Of a stretch of 64,000 bases of DNA, positions 26,243-36,015 are shown one piece after another. Position numbers and translations under genes: made by a program. The stretch is from Shewanella avicenniae (lineage in GTDB: Bacteria > Pseudomonadota > Gammaproteobacteria > Enterobacterales > Shewanellaceae): contig NZ_CP071503.1 of the NCBI RefSeq assembly GCF_017354945.1, positions 124,001 through 188,000 on the forward strand, read 5' to 3'. The stretch's first letter is position 1. Every line of letters starts with the position of its first letter. The notes below the pieces were generated by a model. That model did no database searches. It saw nothing but the letters and a program-made list of their open reading frames with translations, and was not told where the DNA came from.

Positions 26243-26249
26243 ATCGACA
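26097..26249 (-). mobile_element. Terminal segment (right-end type) of a Tn7-like transposon at rsmJ
   Basis: Read outward-in on the minus strand, the tip is TGTCGATATAACCATAAG. This is like the I-F3 CRISPR-associated Tn7-like ends, which begin TGTTGATACAACCATAA (from memory). The tip lies 31 bp from the rsmJ stop codon. The expected 5-bp target duplication would be GCGGG (26250-26254); no second copy next to a transposon tip is seen in this window. The other end is not visible. Confidence 0.85.
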
Positions 26250-26280
26250 GCGGGCGAAACTGTGTCAAATATGCCGACTG

Positions 26281-27078
26281 TTAATCCGTCATCGCGGCTT
26301 TGACGTAAACATCAAAACGGTTTTTCTTGGTTTCAATCACGGTTGAAGGCTTTTGGCCTGCAAGGTCTTCGGCGTAATCAGGACGTTTGACCACTACCCG
26401 CTTACGCGCGATCTGCAACGCCGGTGCTAACAGGGCGTCGGCATCATCATCACTGCCCACTAAGGTTTGAAAAACCCGCATCTCTTTTTTCACCAATGCT
26501 GATTTTTCGCGGTGTGGGTACATAGGGTCGAGGTAGACCACATCAACACTGTCAGCCATGGTTTCAGCCAGCAGTTCAATATGATGGCTCGGCAAGAGCT
26601 GCATCCGCTGCTGCATCCAGCCACCGATCTCCGCATTTTGATAGGCGCGCTGTAAGCCATCCTCCAGTAATGCCGCCACCACGGGGTGACGTTCAACTAA
26701 GGAGACTGTGCAGCCAAGGCTGGCCAACACAAATGCGTCGCGCCCCAGCCCGGCAGTGCCATCCAGCACTGTGGGATTCACCCCTTGTTTTAACCCCGCC
26801 GCTTTCGCAATCGCTTGGCCGCGACCACCACCAAATTTACGTCGATGCGCCACGGCACCTTCAATAAAATCGACACTGATGCCGCCAAGTTTAGGTTCAT
26901 CGCGCTTGAATAAGGTCAGTTGCTCGGCCACCAGTTTGAGTTCGAATAACGCGTCTTGGGTGTGCTGTAGTTGCCAGCGGGCAGCAATGGCACTGAGGGC
27001 GCTATTGTCAGCATCAAAATAGATATCAAACGGCGTACGGCTCACTAGCGAGGTTCCTTCAGATGGATATGGCGGCAT
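26281..27078 (-). CDS. rsmJ: RsmJ, 16S rRNA m2G1516 methyltransferase
   Basis: SAM-dependent methyltransferase of up to 265 residues (E. coli has 250). Motifs are [37 protein letters not shown] (SAM site) and [20 protein letters not shown] (catalytic DPMYP). The first ATG (27078) has no clear ribosome site; a GTG at 27045 has AAGGA before it and gives 254 residues, closer to the family. Its 3' end is a known entry site for I-F3 Tn7-like elements, and one sits just beyond the stop. Confidence 0.95.
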   Translation of the reverse strand: MPPYPSEGTSLVSRTPFDIYFDADNSALSAIAARWQLQHTQDALFELKLVAEQLTLFKRDEPKLGGISVDFIEGAVAHRRKFGGGRGQAIAKAAGLKQGVNPTVLDGTAGLGRDAFVLASLGCTVSLVERHPVVAALLEDGLQRAYQNAEIGGWMQQRMQLLPSHHIELLAETMADSVDVVYLDPMYPHREKSALVKKEMRVFQTLVGSDDDADALLAPALQIARKRVVVKRPDYAEDLAGQKPSTVIETKKNRFDVYVKAAMTD

Positions 27079-27173
27079 TATGCCAAAACTGGATGATGGC
27101 TGATAGCGCCGCTTGGATGCAATTTGGCGTGCGGCTCTCTATAATGCGGCCAACTCTGTCGACGGAATTTATT

Positions 27174-28016
27174 ATGCTCAGTTATCGCCACGGTTTTCAT
27201 GCAGGCAATTACGCTGACGTGCTCAAGCACGCGGTGCTGTTACACACGCTGCAATTGCTGCAAAAGAAGGACAAAGGCTTTGTCTATATCGATACTCATG
27301 CCGGTGCGGGTGGTTACAGCTTAGAGGATGAGTTTTCGCAAAAGACCGGTGAGTACCGCGATGGCGTGGCGCGCTTGTGGCAAGCGGCTGATGTGCCGCC
27401 AAGCTTGCAGCTGTATCTGGACAACGTGCAGCACTTTAATGGTGATAGCGACGAGTTAGTGCAGTATCCCGGTTCGCCTGCGCTGGTGGATATGAATCTG
27501 CGTCCGCAAGATCGTATGGTGCTGCATGAGTTGCACTCGACGGAACAAGAGATGCTGGCCGACTACTTTGGTGGCGATAAGCAGGTGCAGCTGGTGAATG
27601 GCGACGGCCTTAAAGGCTTATTAGCGGCGGTGCCACCGCTGGAGCGCCGCGGCGTGGTGTTGGTTGACCCGAGCTACGAAATCAAAAGCGATTACGAAAC
27701 AGTGGCGGAAACCCTGATTAAAGCGTATCGCAAGTTTGCCACCGGCGTGTATTTGCTGTGGTATCCGGTGGTGGATCGTGAGCGCACTGAAGCCATGCTG
27801 CAAACCCTGAAAAACAGCGGTATTCGCCGTCAGTTACGCATCGAGCAAAATGTACGGGCCGACTCCAATGAATTTGGCATGACCGGCGCGGGCATGTGGG
27901 TGATCAATCCTCCTTGGCAGTTGGATACGCTGGCCGAAGAGATGCTCAACTACTTAAAACCCTTGCTGGGTGAAGCCGATGGCAGCATTCAGCTGACATG
28001 GGAAGTGGGCGAGTAA
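27174..28016 (+). CDS. rlmJ: RlmJ, 23S rRNA m6A2030 methyltransferase
   Basis: Methyltransferase of 280 residues, identical in length to E. coli RlmJ. Motifs are LSYRHGFHAGNYADVLKH at the N-terminus, IDTHAGAGGY (SAM site), GSPAL and the catalytic VLVDPSYEI. The ATG at 27174 fits the family start; the open frame extends upstream to 27063 but overlaps rsmJ. A TATAAT (27140-27145) lies upstream. It is divergent from rsmJ. Confidence 0.97.
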   Translation: MLSYRHGFHAGNYADVLKHAVLLHTLQLLQKKDKGFVYIDTHAGAGGYSLEDEFSQKTGEYRDGVARLWQAADVPPSLQLYLDNVQHFNGDSDELVQYPGSPALVDMNLRPQDRMVLHELHSTEQEMLADYFGGDKQVQLVNGDGLKGLLAAVPPLERRGVVLVDPSYEIKSDYETVAETLIKAYRKFATGVYLLWYPVVDRERTEAMLQTLKNSGIRRQLRIEQNVRADSNEFGMTGAGMWVINPPWQLDTLAEEMLNYLKPLLGEADGSIQLTWEVGE

Positions 28017-28043
28017 CGGTTGTCTGGTCGCGAGTGTTGGCGC

Positions 28044-28736
28044 TTAATGCTGACGATAGCGCTGCAATAAAATCTGTACCCGTTTGACGTAACTTTGGGT
28101 TTCGGGGTAATCCGGCACTGCACCGAGTTGACTCACCAAGGTTGGGCCTGCGTTATAGGCGGCGCAGGCCAATTGAATATTGCCGTTAAAGCGCTGCAAC
28201 AGTTTGGCGAGGTAGCGACTGCCGCCGTCGATATTATCTTGCGGATTATAGCGGTTACTCACCCCTACCGATTTCGCCGTTTCTGGCATCAACTGCATTA
28301 ACCCCACAGCTCCGGTTTTCGAGCGCGCCGCCGGATTAAACGCGGATTCGGCGTGGATCACTGCGCGAATCAGTGCGGGATCCAATTTATGCTGGGCGGC
28401 GGCTAAGTTGATCTCTTGCTGATACGGCTCAGTGAATAGCGGCGTGTGCTGCCAGTCGACGGTGGAGTCTGGGTTGCAGGCATAGCAATCATATAACAAC
28501 ACTTCAAAGGGTTGATTTTCAGGTTGTTGATCACTAAAAACTACCACACCTTTTGCATTTTTGTAACGAAACACCCGTTCTTGGCTATCTTCAGCATGAA
28601 GTTGCATACAATTGAGCAGCAGTAGGCTACAGCCAAGCAAGGCTGCGCTACGGCGATGTCGGCTGCAAATGCATGCTGCAATGGGATTTTGTGGTGGTGT
28701 TAGCAGCATAGAATGCAACTCATGGTTAGTGGCCAT
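28044..28736 (-). CDS. Lytic transglycosylase with N-terminal DUF4124
   Basis: Exported or lipid-free periplasmic enzyme of 230 residues predicted to cleave peptidoglycan glycan strands. After a signal region (LLGCSLLLLNCMQLHA) comes a DUF4124-type segment (RVFRYKNAKGVVVFSD), then an SLT domain from about residue 115: catalytic E in HAESAFNP, GAVGLMQLMPETA, and AAYNAGP. The start at 28736 makes a long n-region; an internal start is possible. Single gene, with the end near that of rlmJ. Confidence 0.88.
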   Translation of the reverse strand: MATNHELHSMLLTPPQNPIAACICSRHRRSAALLGCSLLLLNCMQLHAEDSQERVFRYKNAKGVVVFSDQQPENQPFEVLLYDCYACNPDSTVDWQHTPLFTEPYQQEINLAAAQHKLDPALIRAVIHAESAFNPAARSKTGAVGLMQLMPETAKSVGVSNRYNPQDNIDGGSRYLAKLLQRFNGNIQLACAAYNAGPTLVSQLGAVPDYPETQSYVKRVQILLQRYRQH

Positions 28737-28941
28737 TTATAGGTGATAAATTCAACATCAATGCAGTTTTGTCCTTGAGAAAACGCCTTTGTCCGTGCAC
28801 AAGCCGCGTTATTTAGCTGCTTATGCTATCTAGTTGCTACGAATGCCAAAAATTAGCGAAAACACCTGTTAGGCGCGGTGAACTAGGCGCTTTCTGCCGT
28901 TAGTCCGTATGAACAAAGGTTCATTTTTAGCCTAAAAAATG

Positions 28942-28958
28942 TTCAGCATCTATTCAGC
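28942..28958 (+). repeat. Direct repeat TTCAGC with 11-bp period
   Basis: TTCAGC at 28942-28947 and 28953-28958, one helical turn apart. This is the layout of OmpR-family response regulator sites. It sits in the gap upstream of an orphan terminator. Confidence 0.4.
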
Positions 28959-29030
28959 GTCAGCGAGCTAAAGTGAGACTGTTAGTTAAAACCAGTGATT
29001 AGTTATTCAGCTTACCTTTAGAATACCTTT

Positions 29031-29055
29031 AGACCCTCCCCGGGTCTTTTTTTTT
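29031..29055 (+). terminator. Orphan rho-independent terminator
   Basis: AGACCC (29031-29036) pairs with GGGTCT (29042-29047), followed by a run of nine to ten T. No annotated gene on this strand ends nearby. Confidence 0.85.
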
Positions 29056-29114
29056 GGCTGAATTTCAGCGGGCTGAATCAAGCTTTTGTTTAAGATAGAA
29101 CGATGCGCGACAAA

Positions 29115-29142
29115 TAAAAAGCCCGACGCTTGCGTCGGGCTT
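29115..29142 (-). terminator. Rho-independent terminator of acrAB
   Basis: Nine-bp arms GCCCGACGC and GCGTCGGGC (29121-29140), with TTTTTA following on the minus strand. It lies just after the acrB stop. Confidence 0.85.
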
Positions 29143-29163
29143 AATGTTCACGGTTGCCGCAGA

Positions 29164-32100
29164 TTATTCTGCCTTGGCGCTATCCGTTTTCTCTTTTGGC
29201 TTCACGAACAGACGTTCAACCACCACGAAGAAGATTGGGATAAAGAAGATACCCAAGAAGGTTGAGCTCATCATACCGCCGAGTACCCCAGTACCAATGG
29301 CGTGTTGGCTGCCTGAGCCTGCGCCACTGCTGACGGTTAACGGTACAACCCCGAGACCAAACGCCAGTGAGGTCATCAGAATTGGACGGATCCGCACCCG
29401 TACCGCGTGTAGGGTTGCCTCTACCAAGCCTGCGCCTTTCTCGTAGTACTCTTTAGCGAATTCCACGATCAAAATGGCGTTCTTGGTCGCCAGACCGACG
29501 GTGGTCAACAAGCCAACTTGGAAGAACACGTCGTTTGACAGTCCGCGACCATCCATCGCCAGCAACGCACCAATAATACCCAATGGCACCACCAGAATAA
29601 CCGCAAATGGCACCGACCAGCTTTCATACAAGGCGGCCAGCAGCAGGAACACCACTAATAGCGACAATGCATACAAGCCTGGCGCTTGGTTACCTGACAG
29701 ACGTTCCTCGTAAGAGATCCCGTTCCACGCCAAACCAAAACCAGGCGGCAGTTGTTTAGCCAGTGTTTCCATCTCTTCCATTGCTTCACCGGTACTGAAC
29801 CCAGGTGCTGCTGCGCCCTGAATGTTCACCGCAGGCAAGCCGTTGAAACGTTCTAGACGAGGTGAGCCATATTCCCATTCGCCAGTTGCGAACGCCGAGA
29901 ATGGCACCATTGAGCCACTGTTGTTGCGCACATACCACTTATCTAAGTCGTCTGGTTGCATACGGTATTTGGCTTCACCTTGGACATACACGCGTTTTAC
30001 CCGACCTCGGTCGATAAAGTCGTTGATGTATGAACTACCCCATGCAGTTGCCAGCGTTTGGTTAACGGTACTTATTTCAACGCCCAAGGCTTTCAGCTTC
30101 TCGTGGTCTACGTTCAGCTTATACATTGGCGCATCTTCTTGGCCATTAGGACGCACTGCCATCAACTTAGGATTTTGCGCTGCCATGCCTAGCATCTGGT
30201 TGCGCGCCTGTACCAGCGCTTCGTGGCCTTGACCTGTCAAGTCTTGCAGATAAACGTCGAAACCGTTGGCGGTACCCAGTTCAATAATGGCTGGTGGAAC
30301 GAAGGCGAATACCATCGCATCTTTAAATTGCGAGAACGCACCCATCATACGGCCAGCAAGGGCTTGGACTTTATCTTGCGGTGCAGTACGTTCAGACCAA
30401 TCTTTCAGGTTAACGAACGCCATCCCCATGTTTTGACCACGACCGGCGAAACTGAAGCCTGCCACGGTAAACACTGAGTTAACTGCATGCTCTTGCTGAT
30501 ACATGTCAGACACTTTCTTCAGCACTTGCTCGGTGCTTTCTTGTGATGAGTTAGGTGGCAAGGTTGCCACAGTCATCAACATACCTTGGTCTTCATCAGG
30601 CAAGAACGCGGTTGGCATACGGGTGAATAAAAACGCCACAATCGCCACAAATCCAGCGTAAACCACCATCATGCGGAATGAGCGCTTGATGAACTTGGCC
30701 ACCACGCTTTCATAGCCATTGGTGAATCGTTCAAAGCTGCGGTTAAACCAACCGAAGAAGCCGGTGTTCGCGTGGGTTGAACCCTTCTTAACTGGTTTCA
30801 ACATGGTGGCACACAATGCCGGTGTCAACACAATCGCCACAATCACTGACAGTGCCATTGCCGAGACGATGGTGATCGAGAACTGACGGTAAATCACCCC
30901 AGTTGAGCCTGACATAAACGCCATCGGCACGAATACCGCTGATAAGGTGGCTCCGATACCAATCAAGGCGCCAGTGATCTGCCCCATCGATTTCTTGGTG
31001 GCTTCTTTCGGACTCAGGCCTTCTTCGGCCATCACCCGCTCCACGTTTTCCACCACCACAATCGCGTCGTCCACCAACAAACCGATGGCGAGCACCATAG
31101 CGAACATGGTCAAGGTGTTAATCGAGTAACCGGCAGCAGACAGAATCGCGAAGGTGCCCAGCAGTACCACAGGCACCGCAATTGTTGGGATCAATGTTGC
31201 ACGGAAGTTCTGCAAGAACAGATACATAATCACGAACACCAGTACAATCGCTTCCAGCAGCGTATGCACAACCCCTTCGATAGATTTCTTCACGAATGGG
31301 GTGGTGTCGTATGGATAGATCACCTTTAAGCCTTGCGGAAAGTTAGGCTTTAACTCATCCAACTTGGCGCGAACCGCATCGGCAGTATCCAGTGCGTTGG
31401 CACCGGTGGCCAAACGGATCGCCAAACCACTCGCAGGTTGACCGTTATACAGTGAGGTGATGGTGTAGTTTTCTGCGCCTAGCTCAACGCGGGCAACGTC
31501 TTCTAAGTAAACATTGGCACCGGCTGCGTTAGATTTCAGAATGATACGGCGGAACTGCGCTGGGGTTTGCAAACGGCTTTGCGCGGTAATGGTCGCGTTC
31601 AGCTCTTGCCCCGGTACTGCAGGCGCACCACCAAATTGACCGGCGGCCACTTGGGCGTTTTGCGATTGAATCGCTGCGGTCACATCGGCGGTGGTCAGGT
31701 TGTATTGGGTCAGTTTCAGCGGATCGAGCCAAATACGCATAGCGTATTGGGCACCAAACAACTGTGTTTCACCTACACCAGATACCCGGCTCATTGGGTC
31801 TTGAATGGTCGAACCGATAAAGTCGGCGATATCCGCCTTGTTCATTGAGCCATCTTCCGAGATAAAGCCCAATACCATCAAGAAGCCTGAGGTCGACTTG
31901 TTGACCCGTACCCCTTGTGCTTGCACTTCTTGTGGCAGCAAGGTCATCGCGGTTTGCAGTTTGTTCTGCACTTGAACCTGCGCGATATCGGGATCGGCTT
32001 CAGCGTTGAAGGTGATGGTGACTTGCGCGTTACCAAAGCTATCACTGTTTGAGGTGATATAACGCATATGGTCAAGACCTGTCATCCGCTGCTCAATCAC

Positions 32101-32289
32101 CTGAGTGACGGAGTCTTCAACGGTTTTTGCGGACGCCCCAGGGTAAGTGGCTGAAACAACCACTGTCGGAGGAGCGATTTTCGGATACTGCGCTACGGGC
32201 AGCGACTCAATCGCCAACACGCCCGATAGCATGATAAGTATTGCGATCACCCACGCAAAAATGGGGCGATCGATAAAAAAGCGTGCCAT
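29164..32289 (-). CDS. acrB: AcrB/MexB-type multidrug RND efflux pump
   Basis: HAE1-family inner-membrane proton/drug antiporter of 1041 residues. It begins [17 protein letters not shown], typical of AcrB. The proton-relay aspartates are in [16 protein letters not shown] in the fourth membrane helix. The [18 protein letters not shown] segment near the C-terminus is conserved. It follows acrA by 18 bp. No outer-membrane channel gene is in the operon, so a TolC from elsewhere is probably used. Confidence 0.96.
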   Translation of the reverse strand: MARFFIDRPIFAWVIAILIMLSGVLAIESLPVAQYPKIAPPTVVVSATYPGASAKTVEDSVTQVIEQRMTGLDHMRYITSNSDSFGNAQVTITFNAEADPDIAQVQVQNKLQTAMTLLPQEVQAQGVRVNKSTSGFLMVLGFISEDGSMNKADIADFIGSTIQDPMSRVSGVGETQLFGAQYAMRIWLDPLKLTQYNLTTADVTAAIQSQNAQVAAGQFGGAPAVPGQELNATITAQSRLQTPAQFRRIILKSNAAGANVYLEDVARVELGAENYTITSLYNGQPASGLAIRLATGANALDTADAVRAKLDELKPNFPQGLKVIYPYDTTPFVKKSIEGVVHTLLEAIVLVFVIMYLFLQNFRATLIPTIAVPVVLLGTFAILSAAGYSINTLTMFAMVLAIGLLVDDAIVVVENVERVMAEEGLSPKEATKKSMGQITGALIGIGATLSAVFVPMAFMSGSTGVIYRQFSITIVSAMALSVIVAIVLTPALCATMLKPVKKGSTHANTGFFGWFNRSFERFTNGYESVVAKFIKRSFRMMVVYAGFVAIVAFLFTRMPTAFLPDEDQGMLMTVATLPPNSSQESTEQVLKKVSDMYQQEHAVNSVFTVAGFSFAGRGQNMGMAFVNLKDWSERTAPQDKVQALAGRMMGAFSQFKDAMVFAFVPPAIIELGTANGFDVYLQDLTGQGHEALVQARNQMLGMAAQNPKLMAVRPNGQEDAPMYKLNVDHEKLKALGVEISTVNQTLATAWGSSYINDFIDRGRVKRVYVQGEAKYRMQPDDLDKWYVRNNSGSMVPFSAFATGEWEYGSPRLERFNGLPAVNIQGAAAPGFSTGEAMEEMETLAKQLPPGFGLAWNGISYEERLSGNQAPGLYALSLLVVFLLLAALYESWSVPFAVILVVPLGIIGALLAMDGRGLSNDVFFQVGLLTTVGLATKNAILIVEFAKEYYEKGAGLVEATLHAVRVRIRPILMTSLAFGLGVVPLTVSSGAGSGSQHAIGTGVLGGMMSSTFLGIFFIPIFFVVVERLFVKPKEKTDSAKAE

Positions 32290-32307
32290 AAAATTAGCCC
32301 CGTTTTA

Positions 32308-33447
32308 CTACTCTGCTGATACGACTTTTGTGGTCACTGGTGCGCCAGGGCGAATACGTTGCAGCCCTTCAATCACCACTTTTTCACCAGCTTTCAAGCC
32401 GCTGGTAATACGCCATTGGTGATTGATCACTTGCGCTGTGGTCACCACGCGTGCTTCCACTACGTTTTGGTCGTTAACCACCATCACTACGGCTTGGCCT
32501 TTGGCGTTATGTGATACCACCTTTTGCGGCACCATAATCGCTTGTGGGTCGACGCCGGCATTAACAATGGCGCGCACGTACATGCCTGGCAGCAGGGTGT
32601 GGTCTGGGTTCGGGAATTCAGCGCGCAGTGTTACTGAACCTGTGCTTTGATCAACACTCACTTCAGCAAATTTCAGCGTACCGGTTTGATCGTAGATGCT
32701 GCCATCTTCCAGCATCAGCTTCACGGTGGCGTCATCACTGGCTTTTAGTTGACCAGCCTTCAGGCTCGACTTCAGGCGCAGCATCTGTGCGCTAGATTGC
32801 ACGATATCAATCTTGATCGGGTCAAGCTGTTGAATTGTCGCTAGGGCGTTTGCTTGGTTAGCCGTCACCAATGCACCCGGGGTCACCGTTGAAATGCCGA
32901 TTTGGCCAGCGATTGGCGCTTTTACTGCGGTATATTCAAGATTGATTTTGGCTGTGTTTAATGCCGCTTCTGCCACGCTGACAGCTGCTTGGGCTTCTTT
33001 ATACGCCGCTTCAGCCGTGTCGAAATCTTCCTTACTGATGAAGTCAGTTTTGGTCAGCTCGGTATAACGCTTATAGGTGGCTTTGGCTGAGGCCAAGCTA
33101 GCTTTGGCGCGTTCCAAATCGGCTTCGGCACTTACCACGCTTGCTTGGTAGGTGGCAGGGTCAATCTGATACAGTGACTGGCCTGGTTTTACTTCAGTGC
33201 CTTCAACAAAACCCTGTTTGATAATGATGCCTGATACTTGAGGACGAACCTCCGCTTCAAGGTAGGCGCGGCTGCGACCCGGCAGTTGGGTGGTGAGCGC
33301 TTGAGAAGAAGATTGAACTTCAATAACACCAACTTCGGTAGCGCCTGCTGGACCTTGTGGCCCTTTGGCTTGCGGGGCCTCCCCGCCACAAGCGGACAAC
33401 CACAATGCCATGCTTATACCTGAGGCAACTTTGACAAAATGCCGCAT
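32308..33447 (-). CDS. acrA: AcrA/MexA-type periplasmic adaptor lipoprotein
   Basis: Membrane-fusion lipoprotein of 379 residues with lipobox LSAC (ALWLSACGGEA). Lipoyl halves, an alpha-hairpin (VSAEADLERAKASLASAKAT and EAAYKEAQAAVSVAEAAL) and beta-barrel domains are visible. The ATG at 33447 has AGGAG five bases before it; the longer frame to a TTG at 33498 is not supported. It is divergent from a LysR-type gene that may control it. Confidence 0.95.
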   Translation of the reverse strand: MRHFVKVASGISMALWLSACGGEAPQAKGPQGPAGATEVGVIEVQSSSQALTTQLPGRSRAYLEAEVRPQVSGIIIKQGFVEGTEVKPGQSLYQIDPATYQASVVSAEADLERAKASLASAKATYKRYTELTKTDFISKEDFDTAEAAYKEAQAAVSVAEAALNTAKINLEYTAVKAPIAGQIGISTVTPGALVTANQANALATIQQLDPIKIDIVQSSAQMLRLKSSLKAGQLKASDDATVKLMLEDGSIYDQTGTLKFAEVSVDQSTGSVTLRAEFPNPDHTLLPGMYVRAIVNAGVDPQAIMVPQKVVSHNAKGQAVVMVVNDQNVVEARVVTTAQVINHQWRITSGLKAGEKVVIEGLQRIRPGAPVTTKVVSAE

Positions 33448-33791
33448 GAAAACTCCTATTGCTATGCTAAATCCCTTACGTGCAATGTATTTTTTCAAGG
33501 GATGCGAATTCAGTTCAATGGATGAGTATTTTATAACCTATCGGATATTATCTGCGGCTCAACCGCAAAGTGGAAACCTTAAATAGTAAAATTTCATTAA
33601 AGGCACTGCAGAAAGAAGGGGTATTTGCTTCTATCAGATGTGACTTGTGCCGCTAAAGTGTACGAATAGGCATAACAATTAGACCATTGCGTCTGGTAGT
33701 TTTACCCACAGAAGGCTATATTCTACCACTGTAACGTATTATTTGTTAGATAGTGAAAAAGTGGCTCACTGTTGCATAGGTGAAACAATCA
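33448..33791. other. Divergent control region between acrA and the LysR gene
   Basis: No gene is supported here. A candidate LysR-type dyad AGAC-N6-GTCT occurs at 33681-33694. No other strong signal was recognised. Confidence 0.4.
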
Positions 33792-34850
33792 ATGGATCTC
33801 AACCGAGTACAAATATTTGCGCAAGTTGTTGAACAGGGTAGCTTTACTGGTGCAGCAAGGGCACTTGGACTGACCAAAACTACAGTCAGTCGTAAGGTCG
33901 CTGAGCTGGAAACGCAGACCGGGGTACAGTTGCTATTTCGTACAACGCGTGCACTGCGACTGACCGAAGCTGGTGCTGAATACTACAACAAGATCACCAA
34001 GATTCTACAAGACTTGGAAAACGCGGAAGCCCAGTTAAGCGCGAGTCAGCAACGTGTTAAAGGTAAGTTAAAAATTGTTTGCCCATTTGAAATGGGACAG
34101 CTGTTTCTTGGCCCAGTGTTCACCTCGTTCTTGGAAGCCTACCCCGATATCAGCATCGACACTGAGTTAACCAGTCGCCACGTGGATTTGATTGAAGAGG
34201 GAATCGACCTGCTGTTTCATGTGGGCATGGTCGAAGACTCACGTATTCAAACCTACAAGCTGTTTAATACCAGCACTACCTTGATGGCCAGCCCTAAGTA
34301 TCTGGCGCGTTTCGGTACCCCAACCAAACCCTCGGATTTAGTTGACCACCGCTATATTGACTGCCACCACAGCCGCCATATGAGCGGTGATGATGCCATT
34401 CGCATCTTTGATGGCCAGCGTTGGCAAGAGATTGAGCCGCAAGTGCCGTTCCGCGTGAACAACATTACCTTGGCGCGTGAAGTGGCGATTTCGGGCTTAG
34501 GCATTGCCGCGTTGCCGGTGATGATTGCTGAGCAAGCATTGTTAAGTGGCGAGCTGGTGCCGTTGTTAGAAGACTTCCCGATGGAGCACAATGTGCTGAC
34601 AATGTCCTATCCAAAACGGGCATATTTACCGCGTAAATACATGGTATTTATTGATTTTATCTACCAAACTTTGTTCCGCAGTAAAGATGAAGAGTTGCTC
34701 GAAAAGCCAGAATTTGTGGTGATTCGTGAGGACGGCCAAGGCAATGTCACCTCAATTGACCGCCCTCAGGAGTTTTCTTGCATTAAGACGCTGGATGCGC
34801 TGAATCTGAAGTCAGTAAAGACTTCTGCAGCGATAGGCGATACTGACTAA
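33792..34850 (+). CDS. LysR-family transcriptional regulator, probable acrAB regulator
   Basis: Regulator of 352 residues. The N-terminal winged helix-turn-helix reads GSFTGAARALGLTKTTVSRK; a LysR substrate-binding domain follows from about residue 90. The C-terminus has about 50 extra residues (from SKDEELLEKPEF) not usual in the family. An ATG at 33792 gives the typical MDLNRVQIF start; a GTG at 33780 is possible. It is divergent from acrAB, which suggests local control. The last 68 bp overlap the convergent GNAT gene. Confidence 0.9.
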   Translation: MDLNRVQIFAQVVEQGSFTGAARALGLTKTTVSRKVAELETQTGVQLLFRTTRALRLTEAGAEYYNKITKILQDLENAEAQLSASQQRVKGKLKIVCPFEMGQLFLGPVFTSFLEAYPDISIDTELTSRHVDLIEEGIDLLFHVGMVEDSRIQTYKLFNTSTTLMASPKYLARFGTPTKPSDLVDHRYIDCHHSRHMSGDDAIRIFDGQRWQEIEPQVPFRVNNITLAREVAISGLGIAALPVMIAEQALLSGELVPLLEDFPMEHNVLTMSYPKRAYLPRKYMVFIDFIYQTLFRSKDEELLEKPEFVVIREDGQGNVTSIDRPQEFSCIKTLDALNLKSVKTSAAIGDTD

Positions 34851-35271
34851 CGTCATCCGCGACCGGTGCCAAATCCACCACTTGATAGCGGTTGCGGATC
34901 AACAGATTGAGCACGGGTCGGTATTGATTGCGGGTTTGAATCTTTACCGACTGATAGCCATTGGCCTGCAGCCATTGTTCCTGTGCCGCCAGCAGTTGTT
35001 CGGCTAGTCCTAAGCCGCGCCAATCGGTGGCGATGCCGCCTAACCAACTAAAAAAGCGCTGTTCATCCAGTGCGTAGCCTAAGTTAAACCCTGCCAACTC
35101 CCCCTCAACTTCAAGCAGTTGTAGCAGTATTCGCTTATCGTATAAACGCTGTCTAATATCGGCAACGGCATCCACAGGGTCGTATTCTGGGATCTGCTCC
35201 ATCAACGCAATGATTTGCGTAATGTGCGTCCCCGACAGTTCTGTGACTGTCGTTATCTTGGTGTGATACAT
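34783..35271 (-). CDS. GNAT-family N-acetyltransferase
   Basis: Protein of 162 residues with the acetyl-CoA fold: GELAGFNLGYAL, then the motif A region GGIATDWRGLGLAEQLL (R/Q-x-x-G-x-A type), then GYQSVKIQTRNQYRPVLNLL. Acceptor unknown. The ATG at 35271 has GGGGAG at the right distance; the frame extends upstream to 35313 without support. Its 3' end overlaps the LysR gene on the other strand by 68 bp. Confidence 0.85.
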   Translation of the reverse strand: MYHTKITTVTELSGTHITQIIALMEQIPEYDPVDAVADIRQRLYDKRILLQLLEVEGELAGFNLGYALDEQRFFSWLGGIATDWRGLGLAEQLLAAQEQWLQANGYQSVKIQTRNQYRPVLNLLIRNRYQVVDLAPVADDVSQYRLSLQKSLLTSDSAHPAS

Positions 35272-35350
35272 CGTTGTGCTCCCCAAAAGCCGGTAACAAA
35301 GGGTTACCAGCAAATCGGCGGCAGTATAGCAGTTTGATATTGCTCTTCCT

Positions 35351-36010
35351 TTAACACAGCGCTGATTTTGCGTGTGTCTTCAGAATCATCTCTTGCAGCA
35401 CTTTCAGCAGTACGCCGTAGGCTGGCAGGAACAAGCACAGGCTAATGAGTAGCTTGAAGGCGTAATCGACACTGGCGATTTCCGGCCAATGTTCTGCCAT
35501 AAAGGCGTTATCTGAGTGATAAAAGGCGATACCAAAAAACACTATGGTGTCGATCAGATTACCTATGATGGTGGATGCCGTTGGCGCAACCCACCAAGCG
35601 CAACGTTCGCGAATTGCTGCAAAAACACTGATATCCATCAGTTGGCCCAAACAGTAGGCAGCAAAACTGGCAAATGAGATCCGCAGTACCAGATTGTTTA
35701 TCTCCAGTAACGCCGCTGAACCTTGAAATGCGCCATCGGTGAATAGTACGCCAATGATATACGACAGCACTAAGGCGGGCAGCATCGCCAGAAAAATGAT
35801 CCGTCTTGCGGGTTCTTTACCGAAGATCCGCACGGTGAGATCGGTGGCCAGATACACAAATGGAAAGCTAAACGCACCCCAAGTGGTATGAAAGCCAAAG
35901 ATTTGAAATGGAAGTTGCACCAGATAGTTACTGGCACTGATGATCAGAATGTGAAAACTGATAAGCAGCAATAGCGCACGTTTAATCTGCGCTGGGGTTA
36001 ACATCAACAT
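35351..36010 (-). CDS. yhhQ: YhhQ, queuosine precursor transporter
   Basis: VUT-family inner-membrane protein of 219 residues, taking up preQ0/preQ1 for queuosine in tRNA. Six hydrophobic segments are visible, plus FVYLATDLTVRIFGKEPARR, ISFASFAAYCLGQLMDISVF and TIIGNLIDTIVFFGIAFY, which are typical of the family. A preQ1-I riboswitch lies immediately before the start codon, giving strong support for this function. Confidence 0.94.
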   Translation of the reverse strand: MLMLTPAQIKRALLLLISFHILIISASNYLVQLPFQIFGFHTTWGAFSFPFVYLATDLTVRIFGKEPARRIIFLAMLPALVLSYIIGVLFTDGAFQGSAALLEINNLVLRISFASFAAYCLGQLMDISVFAAIRERCAWWVAPTASTIIGNLIDTIVFFGIAFYHSDNAFMAEHWPEIASVDYAFKLLISLCLFLPAYGVLLKVLQEMILKTHAKSALC

Positions 36011-36015
36011 ATTGT

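Larger units (their letters stand above)
28737..29056 (+). ncRNA. Candidate small RNA or unassigned transcript in the gap before acrB
   Basis: About 430 bp separate the transglycosylase start from the acrB end, with no open gene seen. A strong plus-strand terminator at 29031-29055 has no plus-strand gene within the preceding 1 kb, so a short plus-strand RNA may end there. The likely 5' end is downstream of the TTCAGC repeats near 28960. ACCTTTAGA occurs twice just before the terminator. No known sRNA family recognised. Confidence 0.35.
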
